Assembly: GCA_023415715.1 (NCBI GenBank)
Contig: JAEZJP010000186.1
Span: 1 to 57,097 of the forward strand
Source: Bacillota bacterium
Lineage (GTDB): Bacteria > Bacillota > Clostridia > Christensenellales > Aristaeellaceae
Direction: 5' to 3'
DNA length: 57,097 bases
The notes beneath the pieces were generated by a model. It was not told the DNA's origin and did no database searches. It saw only the letters and a list, made by a program, of their open reading frames with translations. Shown here one piece after another: positions 8,357-17,575 of the stretch (positions are counted from its first letter, which is position 1; every line of letters starts with the position of its first letter). Both the position numbers and the translations under genes were made by a program.

Positions 8357-8497
8357 TGAAAGGGTGGTTGATGATGCAAATGCTCCTTCTCACCTTAACA
8401 AAAGTCGCAAGGTTTTTTCGATGTCCGGGCTGACTTGTGTTCCCGTACCGGATGACCGAGATTAAACAACAGGAAAAATGATGAAAAGAGGATTTGT

Positions 8498-10108
8498 ATG
8501 CATACCGTAAAGCATGTTTCCTTTCCAAAGCTTTTCAGCCTTATTTTGGCCGTAGTCCTATTGCTTTCCTCCGGCGTTTATGCCTCTGCCCAGACGAATG
8601 AAAAGGTCGTCAATATCGGCGTGACCGACTCCCTTGGTACGCTGAATCCCCTTTTGCAGGACGGAGGCGAATTGAACAAGTACGCCACGGGCCTGCAGTT
8701 TCTGCCCCTGGTAGAGCTGGACAGTGAACTGAATTTTGTAGGATTGCTGGCCGAATCGGTTTCCACGGAGGATAACATCACCTTTACCGTCAAGCTGTAT
8801 GAGAATGCCGCCTGGTCCGACGGCACACCCATTACGGCGGACGACGTGATCTTTACCGTGCTGCGTTTGACAAGCAAGGCGGTGGGCAACGCCGCCATGA
8901 GCGGTTACGCCGCATTGTTGGGCTTTGACGAAAGCGGATTTTCCCCCGACGGCGCCACCCAGGTGGAAGGCGTCGTGAAGGTAGACGACCACACGCTGAA
9001 TTTCGTGTTCAAGTCTCCCACAGCACTGGCCACCTTCGAAAACTCCTATGCCAGGTACCTGATGGTTCTGCCAAAGCATAAGCTGGAGAGCGTGCCCGTG
9101 GCGGAGCTTGCCACCAGCGACTGGTTCAGCCATCCCGACGCTGTCAGCGGCCCTTACATCGTATCGGAAGTTGACAGCAACCACTATATCTCCTATAAAG
9201 CCAATGAAAACTACTGGAAGGGTGTGCCGAAGATCGGCATGCTGAATATCAAGATCGTGGAAGGCAGCCAGTTGTACGCCGGGCTTAAGTCCGGCGAGAT
9301 CGACTTTGTGCAGCAGACCACCGGCGTCATCCCCCAGGAGGATCAGGAAAGCGTGGCGGCCCTTCCCAACGTGACCACCGTCCGCGAGCAGCCGCTGACC
9401 AGCCAATTGGCCTTCTTCAATACCCGCACCGTAAGCGATGTCCGGGTCCGCCAGGCGATTTTGTACGCCATTGACCGCAACCTTCTGGTGGAAGGCTTAC
9501 TTTCCGGCAAGGGTGAAGTGGTGGATGGATTTTTAACCACCTACAGTCCCTATTATGACGCTTCTATCGTTCCCGTTCCTTACGATCCGGAGAAAGCGAA
9601 GGCGCTTTTACAGGAAGCCGGCTGGGATTCCAGCAAAAAGCTCACCTTCATCGTCAATTCAGGGGACACCACCTTTGTACAGGCTGCCAGCGTCATCGCC
9701 GCTCAATTGGCGGAGGTGGGCGTGCAGATCGATATCCGTACGGTGGACTTTGCCTCTATCTGGACGTATGTGGGTGACCGGAACTTTGACCTGTATGCCG
9801 TGCAATACACCCTGGCGCCGGTGGACCCGTATCCCGACGTCCAATGGCTCATCAGCGGCGAAGACAATCACGTAGGCTACAAGAACGCCACGGTGGATGA
9901 GCTGCTGGCCCAGGTGGGCTCCGCCAAGGATATCGAAAAGACAAAGTCTATCTATTCTCAGATAGACGCCATCATGCAAAAGGATGTGCCCCTGTTCAAC
10001 GTGTACGCCATCGGTCCCGTGGGTGCCGTGAGCAAGCGGCTTGTAAACGCCGAGCCCCATGTGTACGGCTCCTTCAACAATGTGGAGCTGTGGGATATTG
10101 CCGAATAA
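8498..10108 (+). CDS. Oligopeptide ABC transporter substrate-binding protein (SBP family 5)
   Basis: A 536-residue extracellular solute-binding protein of the DppA/OppA class. The signal peptide is SFPKLFSLILAVVLLLSSG; then come the family pattern GTLNPLL, WSDGTPITADDVIFT, VRQAILYAIDRNLLVEG and YDPEKAKALLQEAGW. It should deliver peptides, or sometimes nickel or sugars, to the downstream permeases. The signal has no lipobox Cys, which is unusual for a Gram-positive binding protein; it may be held otherwise or released. Ribosome binding site AGAGGA precedes ATG 8498. It is the first gene of a five-gene transporter cluster, with ~200 nt before the ATPases. Confidence 0.92.
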   Translation: MHTVKHVSFPKLFSLILAVVLLLSSGVYASAQTNEKVVNIGVTDSLGTLNPLLQDGGELNKYATGLQFLPLVELDSELNFVGLLAESVSTEDNITFTVKLYENAAWSDGTPITADDVIFTVLRLTSKAVGNAAMSGYAALLGFDESGFSPDGATQVEGVVKVDDHTLNFVFKSPTALATFENSYARYLMVLPKHKLESVPVAELATSDWFSHPDAVSGPYIVSEVDSNHYISYKANENYWKGVPKIGMLNIKIVEGSQLYAGLKSGEIDFVQQTTGVIPQEDQESVAALPNVTTVREQPLTSQLAFFNTRTVSDVRVRQAILYAIDRNLLVEGLLSGKGEVVDGFLTTYSPYYDASIVPVPYDPEKAKALLQEAGWDSSKKLTFIVNSGDTTFVQAASVIAAQLAEVGVQIDIRTVDFASIWTYVGDRNFDLYAVQYTLAPVDPYPDVQWLISGEDNHVGYKNATVDELLAQVGSAKDIEKTKSIYSQIDAIMQKDVPLFNVYAIGPVGAVSKRLVNAEPHVYGSFNNVELWDIAE

Positions 10109-10309
10109 ATAGTCCGGAATTTCATACGGCCGGGGGCTGTTGCAATAAGCGTATATTTTGTATAATGGGTTCAAAGTGAGAGGATTCGCGCCTTCGGGCG
10201 CGGCCAAAGGGCTATCCATTAGGACTTTGGAAGCCCCTCCTCCATGAACAATCATGCAAATATGCGGTTAACGCGGCAGCCCCGCGTGCTGTATTTATGG
10301 GAGCAGCCT

Positions 10310-11314
10310 ATGGCGCATTTGCTCGAGGTAAAGGATCTGAAAATAGCCTTTGCCGGCGATTTTGGGGAAAGCACCTTTGTGGACGGTGTCGGTTTTCTCG
10401 TGGATGCCGGGGAGACCGTGTGCATCGTCGGCGAATCCGGCTGTGGGAAAAGCATAACGGCGCTGTCTATTATGGGCCTGCTCGGCGAAAACGGGAAGGT
10501 GACGGGCGGCCAGGCACTCTTTGAGGGACGTGACCTGCTTTCCCTTTCCCAGGAGCAGTTGGATGCTGTGCGCGGCAGCGAGATCACCATGATCTTTCAG
10601 GACGCCATGACATCTTTGAATCCTGTGTTCACCATCGGCAACCAGCTTACAGAGGCCATCCGCGCCCATGCGGATCTTACCCATCGGGAAGCCGCGGTTA
10701 AGGCGGCGGCTCTGCTTTACAAGGTAGGCCTTTCCGACCCCGGAAAGGTCATGAAAAAGTATCCCCATACGCTGTCGGGCGGCATGCGCCAGCGGGTGAT
10801 GATCGCCATGGCCCTTTGCTGCAGCCCGAAACTTCTCATTGCTGACGAACCCACTACAGCGCTGGATGTCACCATCCAGGCTCAGATCATGGCCCTTTTG
10901 AAATCACTTCAGCAGGAATATCACATGTCCATTCTTCTGATCACCCATGACATGGGATTGGTGGCGGAAATGGCGGACCGGGTGCTTGTCATGTACGCCG
11001 GCCAGGTAGTGGAGGAGGCTGATGCCGCTACACTGTTCCAAGCCCCCGGGCACCCATACTCAAGGGCGCTGCTCCATTCCGTGCCCAGCATACGGGACGG
11101 GGCGGACCGGCGCTTAAGTTCCATACGCGGTACGGTGCCGGAAAGGTATGAGGATTTGGCGGGATGCCGCTTTTATAACCGCTGCGATATGGCAAAGCCG
11201 GATTGCGAACATATGGCCCAAATCTTGCAGCCCGTATCCTCAAACAGCTTTGTCCGCTGCTGGATCGCCGCAAAAAATGCTGAGGACCTTGGGGAAGGGG
11301 GGATTGAGAATTGA
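10310..11314 (+). CDS. Peptide ABC transporter ATPase (DppD/OppD-like)
   Basis: A 334-residue ABC ATPase: Walker A GESGCGKS, signature LSGGMRQR, Walker B LLIADEPTTALD, H-loop LLITHDMG. The C-terminal oligopeptide/dipeptide extension (GCRFYNRCDMAKPDCEH) carries the Cys cluster that binds an iron-sulfur centre in OppD-type proteins. It energises import with the OppF-like partner. Start ATG 10310 has GGGAG 6-7 nt upstream; a longer frame from 10244 lacks one. The gene overlaps the next by four bases (TTGA), indicating translational coupling. Confidence 0.93.
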   Translation: MAHLLEVKDLKIAFAGDFGESTFVDGVGFLVDAGETVCIVGESGCGKSITALSIMGLLGENGKVTGGQALFEGRDLLSLSQEQLDAVRGSEITMIFQDAMTSLNPVFTIGNQLTEAIRAHADLTHREAAVKAAALLYKVGLSDPGKVMKKYPHTLSGGMRQRVMIAMALCCSPKLLIADEPTTALDVTIQAQIMALLKSLQQEYHMSILLITHDMGLVAEMADRVLVMYAGQVVEEADAATLFQAPGHPYSRALLHSVPSIRDGADRRLSSIRGTVPERYEDLAGCRFYNRCDMAKPDCEHMAQILQPVSSNSFVRCWIAAKNAEDLGEGGIEN

Positions 11315-12333
11315 CGGAAACTGAAGGGCCCGCCCTGCTTGAAGCCAAGGGGCTCGTGAAGCATTATCCCATCCGTCAGGGCATCATACCCCATACCGTG
11401 GGCAGGGTGATGGCGGTGGACGGGGTGGATTTTACACTGTACAAAGGGGAAACGCTGGGGCTGGTAGGCGAATCCGGCTGCGGCAAATCCACCGTAGGCT
11501 ATATGGCGGTAGGGCTTGAAACACCTACCTCAGGGAAGATTTTATTAAGCGGCAAGCCTTTGTCCCAATGGATGAGCGGGGACAAATCAGGCATGACCCG
11601 GCTTCAGATGATATTTCAGGACTCCTTTTCTTCTCTTAACCCCCGCAAGCGCATAGGGGATATCCTGGCTGCGCCCATGCTCTATCACCGCCTGTACGAC
11701 AAGCAAACGGTCATGAGGGAAGTGGACCGCCTGCTTGAACTGGTGGGTTTGCCATCCTCTGCACGCAGCCGGTTTCCCCATGAATTTTCCGGCGGCCAGC
11801 GCCAGCGCATCGGCATCGCCAGGGCGCTGTCACTCAAGCCTGAGCTGATCGTGTGCGACGAGCCGGTTTCGGCGCTGGACGTATCGATCCAGGCCCAGAT
11901 ACTGAACCTGCTCAAGGACCTGCAAAGGGAGCTTTCCCTGACCTACCTGTTCATCGGCCACGGGCTGGCAGCGGTGAACTATGTAAGCGACCGCATCGCG
12001 GTGATGTACCTGGGCAAGATCGTGGAGATCGCCCCGGCCAAGGAGATTTTTTCCCATCCCGCTCACCCCTACACCAAGGCGCTGTGCGATGCGGCGCCTG
12101 TACCGGACCCCAATGAACGGGACCGTGAGCGAATGGTGCTGTCCGGGGAGATCCCTTCCGCCATGAAACCGCCTTCCGGCTGCCGCTTCCACCCCCGGTG
12201 TCCCTATGCCACGGCGCTTTGCAGGGAGAAGGAGCCCCAGCTCATACAACATCCCGGCTTTCCCGGCGACCATCCGGCTGCCTGCCACCTTGCGGAAGCG
12301 ATTGATAATGCGAGGAGGGAGCCGGCCGTATGA
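11311..12333 (+). CDS. Peptide ABC transporter ATPase (DppF/OppF-like)
   Basis: A 340-residue ABC ATPase with Walker A GESGCGKS, signature FSGGQRQR, Walker B LIVCDEPVSALD and the C-terminal oligopeptide domain (GCRFHPRCPYATALC). It pairs with the preceding ATPase as the second nucleotide-binding subunit. The H-loop reads FIGHGLAAV, so the usual Asp after the catalytic His is Gly. The start is TTG overlapping the previous stop, with a G-rich ribosome binding site. It overlaps the permease start as ATGA. Confidence 0.93.
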   Translation: MTETEGPALLEAKGLVKHYPIRQGIIPHTVGRVMAVDGVDFTLYKGETLGLVGESGCGKSTVGYMAVGLETPTSGKILLSGKPLSQWMSGDKSGMTRLQMIFQDSFSSLNPRKRIGDILAAPMLYHRLYDKQTVMREVDRLLELVGLPSSARSRFPHEFSGGQRQRIGIARALSLKPELIVCDEPVSALDVSIQAQILNLLKDLQRELSLTYLFIGHGLAAVNYVSDRIAVMYLGKIVEIAPAKEIFSHPAHPYTKALCDAAPVPDPNERDRERMVLSGEIPSAMKPPSGCRFHPRCPYATALCREKEPQLIQHPGFPGDHPAACHLAEAIDNARREPAV

Positions 12334-13277
12334 TGCGCTATATCATAAAGCGGATTTTGATTGCCATCCCGGTATTGATCGGCATCACGCTGTTGGACTA
12401 CATCATCATGAGCCTGGCGGGCAGCCCCCTTTCCATGATGCAGGGGCCAAGGATCTCCCAGGCTGCTGTGGAGGCAAAGGCCATCCAGCTGGGGCTCAAC
12501 CAGCCCGTGCACATCCAGTACTTCACATGGCTTACCCAATTATTGAAGGGCAACTGGGGCTATTCCATCAAATCATACCTGCCGGTGTACGGCATGATCG
12601 CCGCCAACCTGGGTCCCACGCTTTTGCTGATGGGCGTGTCCATGGTGCTGGGCTTTCTTGCTGCCATACCTATGGGGGTATACAGCGCTACCCACCAGTA
12701 CACCAAGGGCGACTATGCCGCCGTCACGTTTTCCTTTCTTGGCACCAGCGTTCCCAGCTTTTTTCTTTCCCTGATCCTGGTCTACCTGTTCACCGTCAAG
12801 CTGGGCTGGCTGCCCTCCGGTGGCATGACCACGTTGGGAACGGGCGGGGATGTAGTGGATGTGATAAAGCACATGATCATGCCGGTGATCGTGCTGGCCG
12901 CATCCCTGGCGGGCAGCAACATCCGCTACATCCGCTCGAGCGTGCTGGAAATACTTAAGCAGGATTACCTGCGCACCGCACGCGCCAAGGGAATCGGAAG
13001 GTTTCTTGTCATCAACAAGCATGCCATGCGCAACGCGCTTTTGCCCATCATCACCGTCATCGGCATGGAGATACCCATGCTCATAGGCGGCGCGGTGATC
13101 GTGGAGCAGGTGTTTTCCTGGCCGGGTTTGGGCTTACTCACCATGACGGCCATCATGAACAGGGATTATCCCGTGATCATGGGCGTCAGCCTGCTTTCCG
13201 CCATCGTTGTACTTGCCGGGAACCTTTTAACTGATATCCTTTATGCCGTGGTGGATCCCACTATACAGCTCAAGTGA
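12330..13277 (+). CDS. Peptide ABC transporter permease (DppB/OppB-like)
   Basis: A 315-residue inner-membrane permease with about six membrane segments. The N-terminal MMRYIIKRILIAIPVLIGI is the classic opening of DppB/OppB. The cytoplasmic EAA loop (LRTARAKGIGRFLVINKHA) contacts the ATPases. It forms the translocation pore with the following permease. AGGAGGGAG lies upstream of paired ATGs at 12330 and 12333; either could be used. Confidence 0.93.
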   Translation: MMRYIIKRILIAIPVLIGITLLDYIIMSLAGSPLSMMQGPRISQAAVEAKAIQLGLNQPVHIQYFTWLTQLLKGNWGYSIKSYLPVYGMIAANLGPTLLLMGVSMVLGFLAAIPMGVYSATHQYTKGDYAAVTFSFLGTSVPSFFLSLILVYLFTVKLGWLPSGGMTTLGTGGDVVDVIKHMIMPVIVLAASLAGSNIRYIRSSVLEILKQDYLRTARAKGIGRFLVINKHAMRNALLPIITVIGMEIPMLIGGAVIVEQVFSWPGLGLLTMTAIMNRDYPVIMGVSLLSAIVVLAGNLLTDILYAVVDPTIQLK

Positions 13278-13290
13278 AGGAGGCGGCGTT

Positions 13291-14172
13291 ATGGCAAAAA
13301 AGACCGCCCCAAATAAGGACTTAGGAAACCAAAGCTATCTTCAAACCATTGGCCGAAGATTTCTGCGCCACAGGCCAGCGGTAATCAGCCTTTTCTTTTT
13401 GACCGCACTGATCGCATTGGCGCTTCTGGCGCCAATTATCAGCCCTTATGGCCCCAATAAGATCGCAGGCAAGTTTTCCGCGCCGCCCTCCGGCCAGTTT
13501 CTTTTGGGCACAGACCAGGTGGGGCGTGATGTTCTGACAAGGCTTTTATACGCCACACGCGTTTCCCTGCTGGTGGGCTTTGCCTCCACCGCCATCGCCA
13601 CGGCCATCGGCGTGGTGCTGGGGCTTTTATCCGGCTACTTTGGCGGCATAACCGATATGGTGATCATGCGCTTTACGGATATGGTGATGTCCTTCCCTTA
13701 TATCCTTTTGGTGCTGGTGGCGGCGTCCATCTTCCAGCCGGGGCTGTACAATATCATTTTGATCCTGGGGTTTGTAGACTGGCCGGGCGTAGCCCGACTG
13801 GTCCGGGGAAACGTATTGTCCCTTCGGGAAACCACCTTTGTCAAGGCCAACAAGGTAGCGGGCATGCCGACCCGCCATATCCTGTTTTCCGAGATTTTGC
13901 CCAACACCGTCGCGCCCATTCTGGTATACGCCACCTCCGTGGTAGCCATTTCCATTCTGGATGAGGCGGCGCTGAGCTTTCTTGGCATGGGGGTGCAGCC
14001 GCCCACCGCCAGCCTGGGCAACATGTTAAACGGCGCCCAGTCCATTACCGTGTTGACCACCAAGCTTTGGCTTTGGATGCCGCCGGGGATACTGATCATC
14101 CTTCTGGTGCTGGCCATTAACTTTGTGGGCGACGCGCTGCGCGACGCGGTGGATCCGCGGAATATACGATAA
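13291..14172 (+). CDS. Peptide ABC transporter permease (DppC/OppC-like)
   Basis: A 293-residue permease, second pore subunit. It has the OppC N-terminal segment (FLRHRPAVISLFFL), then FLLGTDQVGRDVLTRLLYA, the EAA loop (FVKANKVAGMPTRHILF) and DALRDAVDPRNIR at the C-terminus, all family hallmarks. AAGGAGG lies before ATG 13291; the longer frame from 13243 overlaps the previous gene and has no site. It is the last gene of the transporter cluster and is followed within 30 nt by a large palindromic repeat that may act as terminator. Confidence 0.93.
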   Translation: MAKKTAPNKDLGNQSYLQTIGRRFLRHRPAVISLFFLTALIALALLAPIISPYGPNKIAGKFSAPPSGQFLLGTDQVGRDVLTRLLYATRVSLLVGFASTAIATAIGVVLGLLSGYFGGITDMVIMRFTDMVMSFPYILLVLVAASIFQPGLYNIILILGFVDWPGVARLVRGNVLSLRETTFVKANKVAGMPTRHILFSEILPNTVAPILVYATSVVAISILDEAALSFLGMGVQPPTASLGNMLNGAQSITVLTTKLWLWMPPGILIILLVLAINFVGDALRDAVDPRNIR

Positions 14173-14198
14173 TGCATATAAGTTTATAATATGATTTT

Positions 14199-14322
14199 GG
14201 CGGGCGATTGATAATCGCCCCTACGGCTGCAGTGAGTGTATTGGCTTTCCTCCCGGCTTGCATGCCCCGGCAGGAAAGCCAATATACATATTCGGCGTAG
14301 GGGCGATTATGAATCGCCCGCC
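14199..14322. repeat. 124-bp nested palindrome (MITE/REP-like element)
   Basis: The outer arms 14199-14226 and 14295-14322 are 28 bp with only two differences (GGCGGGCGATT...CGCCCCTACG). An inner pair around ATTGGCTTTCCT and its complement (about 14240-14251 and 14272-14283) nests inside. Repeats with GTAGGGGCGATT ends are, as far as I know, dispersed in many clostridial genomes. No ORF is inside. As RNA it would fold into one long hairpin and could protect or terminate the transporter mRNA. Confidence 0.8.
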
Positions 14323-14517
14323 TGTTTTGCAAAGGACAACAAACCTTGGCTGGCGCCGGAATGCCAACGGCAATTTTTCAATGAATACTGTTCAATGTTC
14401 ATTTTTCTGTGCCAAATCAAACCGCCATTGAACCTTTTCCCCCTCCAAAACGACATATATACAGAACCTCATTGAGGGAGCTTTGCGCAAAGCAACCACC
14501 ATCACAGGAGGAAGCAC

Positions 14518-14994
14518 ATGAATGCAGAAGACTTCCAAAGGGAAGCGATGAAACTTGAACGGCTGCTGTTTCGGATCAGCTGGTCGCTTTTGGGCAACAG
14601 TGATGATTGCGCGGATGCGGTCCAGGAAGCGCTGATGTGCGCCTGGAATGAGCGGGACACGCTTCGGAGCATGAATTTGTTCAAACCCTGGCTTACGAAG
14701 ATTGTTGCAAATACCTGCAGCAACATGCTGCGCAAGCGTTCAAGAGAAAAGCTTGTCCCCTTGGAGGACACGGATATGGCTGACCGGCCGTCGCCAGAAC
14801 CGCTGTCCATAAGGGAGGCGATGGACACCCTTACCCCCGATCACCGGGCGGCGGTCACGCTTCACTATCTGGAAGGCTATTCTGTTCGGGACACGGCCAG
14901 GCTTTTGGCCATTCCTGTGGGCACGGCCAAGACGCGTCTGATGTACGCACGCCAAAGGCTGCAAACGCTTTTGCGAGACGAATGGGAGGGCTGA
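14518..14994 (+). CDS. ECF-type RNA polymerase sigma factor
   Basis: A 158-residue sigma-70 family factor with only regions 2 and 4. Region 2 at ~10-75 includes ADAVQEALMCAWNE and PWLTKIVANTCSNMLRK. Region 4 at ~100-150 is an HTH with LTPDHRAAVTLHYLEGYSVRDTA and VGTAKTRLMYARQRL. It directs polymerase to a stress or envelope regulon, normally held by an anti-sigma factor. CAGGAGG is 7 nt before the ATG. The next gene starts 3 nt after its stop and fits the anti-sigma role. Confidence 0.92.
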   Translation: MNAEDFQREAMKLERLLFRISWSLLGNSDDCADAVQEALMCAWNERDTLRSMNLFKPWLTKIVANTCSNMLRKRSREKLVPLEDTDMADRPSPEPLSIREAMDTLTPDHRAAVTLHYLEGYSVRDTARLLAIPVGTAKTRLMYARQRLQTLLRDEWEG

Positions 14995-14997
14995 AGC

Positions 14998-16152
14998 ATG
15001 AACAAAAAAGAAATCCGCAGACAGATAGAGCAGATCACACCCGATGTGCCAGGCGCTTTTCATGAGGCCATGGAAGGCACGCTTGGGCTTATCTGCCGCC
15101 AGGAGGCCGCAATAAGGAGTGCAAACGGTATAAATTTCAACAGAAAAAGTTTCAAGAGGCGCACGCTCATCATCGTGATGGCTGCGGTGCTGTTAGCGGC
15201 CACGGCAGCTATTGCGGCAGGACTGCACTATGGCTTGTTCGATACGCTGCTGGGCACTGGCCGGGATAATGCCGAGGCGTTCATACAGCGAGATCTTGCC
15301 AAGGTTTCCTTTAACGAATGCGATGTGGAAGTGAAGGAAGCTGCTTATGACGGAATCTCGCTGTATCTGGTATATAGCGTCAGAGACCGTGCCGCCAAAG
15401 AACCGGTGGGTGTGTACGATGACACCATCAAGCGCTGGATCGCCGATGAAAGCAGCCTGCCTGCCATGCAGCGTGACGGCATCGGCTGGTGGACGGACAG
15501 CATCTGGATCAATGGCAAGGGCATTGATATGCCCAATATGTCCGGCGGCGACACCATGGGAAGCGAAACGCCGGGCGAACTGCTGTTCTACCAGTTGTAC
15601 CGGCTGGATCAGGAGAATGTTTATCTTGACGGCAAGGTGGAGATCTCCCTGCCCATCGGCGGACGTCAGCCGCTGGACAGCTTGGTCATACACAAGGATT
15701 TGAAATCTATCGAATTGCCGAAAAAAGGAATGGTTACCTTTACGCTGGACACCTCTGTACGGGATCATATCGTGATAACCCACCCCAATGAAGAAAAGGA
15801 TTTGCCTGAGATGACTGCCAAAGTCAGTGAAGTCAACTATACGCCCTTGAATTTGTATATCACAATGGATTATACCTTAAAACCTGACGCTAATATTGCA
15901 GAAAACGGTGATGCAAATGCGCAAAGTTATTGGGGGGACAGGGGCATTGATTATGCGCTGAAACTTGACCTGGTAGACTCAAGCGGCAAGCCTGTCTACG
16001 AAACAACACAGGGCTTCAGCGGCTGCCAGGGTGCCGGCCAAGGCAAGGCGTGGTTCATGTATCCCGCTTTAGCGGCCTATCCCGGTGAAATGTTCCTGGC
16101 GCCTGTGGAGGACGACATCGCTGACATGAGCCTGGCCGTGCGCGTGAAATAG
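14998..16152 (+). CDS. Single-pass membrane protein, probable anti-sigma factor (DUF4179-like)
   Basis: A 384-residue protein with a ~50-residue cytoplasmic N-terminus (MNKKEIRRQIEQITPDVP), one membrane segment at ~56-76 (TLIIVMAAVLLAATAAIAAG) and a large extracellular beta-rich domain. This topology and its place 3 nt after an ECF sigma gene match DUF4179-type anti-sigma factors, which I take from general knowledge of such pairs. The binding motif for sigma is not recognisable in the N-terminus. The function is inferred from context; the extracellular domain is otherwise unknown. Confidence 0.68.
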   Translation: MNKKEIRRQIEQITPDVPGAFHEAMEGTLGLICRQEAAIRSANGINFNRKSFKRRTLIIVMAAVLLAATAAIAAGLHYGLFDTLLGTGRDNAEAFIQRDLAKVSFNECDVEVKEAAYDGISLYLVYSVRDRAAKEPVGVYDDTIKRWIADESSLPAMQRDGIGWWTDSIWINGKGIDMPNMSGGDTMGSETPGELLFYQLYRLDQENVYLDGKVEISLPIGGRQPLDSLVIHKDLKSIELPKKGMVTFTLDTSVRDHIVITHPNEEKDLPEMTAKVSEVNYTPLNLYITMDYTLKPDANIAENGDANAQSYWGDRGIDYALKLDLVDSSGKPVYETTQGFSGCQGAGQGKAWFMYPALAAYPGEMFLAPVEDDIADMSLAVRVK

Positions 16153-16205
16153 TACTGTTTCATTTGCAAAAGGATCTTCTTACAAAGAACAAGGAGGATT
16201 TCTCC

Positions 16206-17333
16206 ATGAAAAAGTTGTTGAGCCTCTTGGCCGCCGCTGTATTGATCCTTGGCGCAGCATGCACTGCCCAGGCCGGCGCAGCGGATGAAAAACACTATAC
16301 CGTACAGGGCATTCTGAAACAGGCCGCTGACGGTTGGCATCAATCCTATCAGGCCCATGGACGCACGGTTGTTGCGGATATCCCCGTTCAGGTACCGGAT
16401 GCAGCTGTTTTCCCTGCGCTCAGGGCAGAACCCATGCCTGCTTTGAGCAGCATTCCTATCACGGATTTTCGGGGATACAACCAGGAAAACAGCAAGTTTT
16501 TTAATGAAGCAGGCTTCTTTCGCTGGGATTCCATCGCCGGTGAAATAAAGACGGAAGCAGCGCGCAAAAGCGGAAAGAGTTCCTCAAAAGTGACAGAAAT
16601 AAAGCCTGTCGTCCGGTTCTTCAACCAGTTGGAATGGGATGACGCCTATGCAAAAAACACTCCTTCCACCGTGCGGGATGCGGATGCGTTGATGAAAGCA
16701 ATCTGGGAGAAGTATTTCCCGAATGAGAAAATCCTGTTGATGCCCCATTGGGCGAATGTTTATGGAGATCCCCAAGCTCCGCTGATGGTGTACTTTGACC
16801 AGGTCATAAGAGGCATCCCTGTGCTTTGCTATTCCATGAACAGCTTCAGCCATTACTCCGTTACGCTAAAAAAGGAAAACAGGGGATATGTAGGCGGGGT
16901 TGCGATCATGCAGGGCCTTTCAAACATCGGCATGGAGGATACGTTCTATAGCGCGCAATATTCCCTGATGAAAGAACAGCAGGAAATTGAGCCGGACCTT
17001 CCCTTGTGCAGCCTGGAACAGGCAGTCAAAACCTATGAACAGCTCATTGAGGCAGGCAAGCTCCGCACAGTGCAAAGCCTGCGGCTGGGCTATGTGGTCT
17101 GGTATAACAAAGGGGATAAGGAAAGCTATACCTTGCTGCCCGCATGGGTGTTGGAGGGGGAGCTGTTCAGGGATGCGGACGAGGAACGCTCAAGGCCAAT
17201 GACCGAGTACAGTGACAAACCCGGTGAATACGGGCCGATCCTTGTGAATGCGCAGACCGGAGAACTGATTGATCCCTGGAATGCAAGCCCGGACCGTTCC
17301 TTCGACAAGCCGGACATTCTGCCATGGAAATAA
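16206..17333 (+). CDS. Secreted protein of unknown function in the ECF sigma operon
   Basis: A 375-residue protein with a signal peptide (MKKLLSLLAAAVLILGAACTAQA). No catalytic motif is recognised. The Cys in LGAAC is not in a good lipobox, so secretion or SPase I cleavage is as likely as lipid anchoring. The mature part is mixed polar with many aromatic residues (RFFNQLEWDDAY, LLPAWVLEGELF) and resembles two-domain clostridial envelope proteins without known role. AAGGAGG lies 8 nt before ATG 16206, while the frame from 16164 lacks one. It follows the anti-sigma-like gene by ~50 nt and precedes a terminator, so it is the third gene of the unit and possibly its target or co-sensor. Confidence 0.7.
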   Translation: MKKLLSLLAAAVLILGAACTAQAGAADEKHYTVQGILKQAADGWHQSYQAHGRTVVADIPVQVPDAAVFPALRAEPMPALSSIPITDFRGYNQENSKFFNEAGFFRWDSIAGEIKTEAARKSGKSSSKVTEIKPVVRFFNQLEWDDAYAKNTPSTVRDADALMKAIWEKYFPNEKILLMPHWANVYGDPQAPLMVYFDQVIRGIPVLCYSMNSFSHYSVTLKKENRGYVGGVAIMQGLSNIGMEDTFYSAQYSLMKEQQEIEPDLPLCSLEQAVKTYEQLIEAGKLRTVQSLRLGYVVWYNKGDKESYTLLPAWVLEGELFRDADEERSRPMTEYSDKPGEYGPILVNAQTGELIDPWNASPDRSFDKPDILPWK

Positions 17334-17434
17334 GATGTGCTTGTCAGGTGTAAAAATCGATACACAGGTTGGATGCCCGGCAGGTTCAAAGCCAGTCACC
17401 TAAGACAAAGGAAAGGATAACTGCCTATACAAAC

Positions 17435-17466
17435 GGAGCTGCCAATTACGGCAGTTCCTTTTTTGA
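17435..17466 (+). terminator. Rho-independent terminator after the ECF operon
   Basis: A 9-bp stem GGAGCTGCC/GGCAGTTCC (one G-T pair, arms 17435-17443 and 17450-17458) with a 6-base loop, followed by TTTTTT. Confidence 0.85.
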
Positions 17467-17575
17467 TCCAGCATGGATTAACCGTGCAGCTTTAGCCGCT
17501 TTTTATACCCTGGTAAAATTGTAGAGAAAAGTTTATAATCATTAAAACCGAAACGATACGAATGGAGGATTAACA

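Noticed and set aside
8558..9406. 282-codon minus-strand frame within the binding-protein gene
   Set aside because: It is the antisense shadow of a GC-rich gene with strong family motifs on the plus strand.
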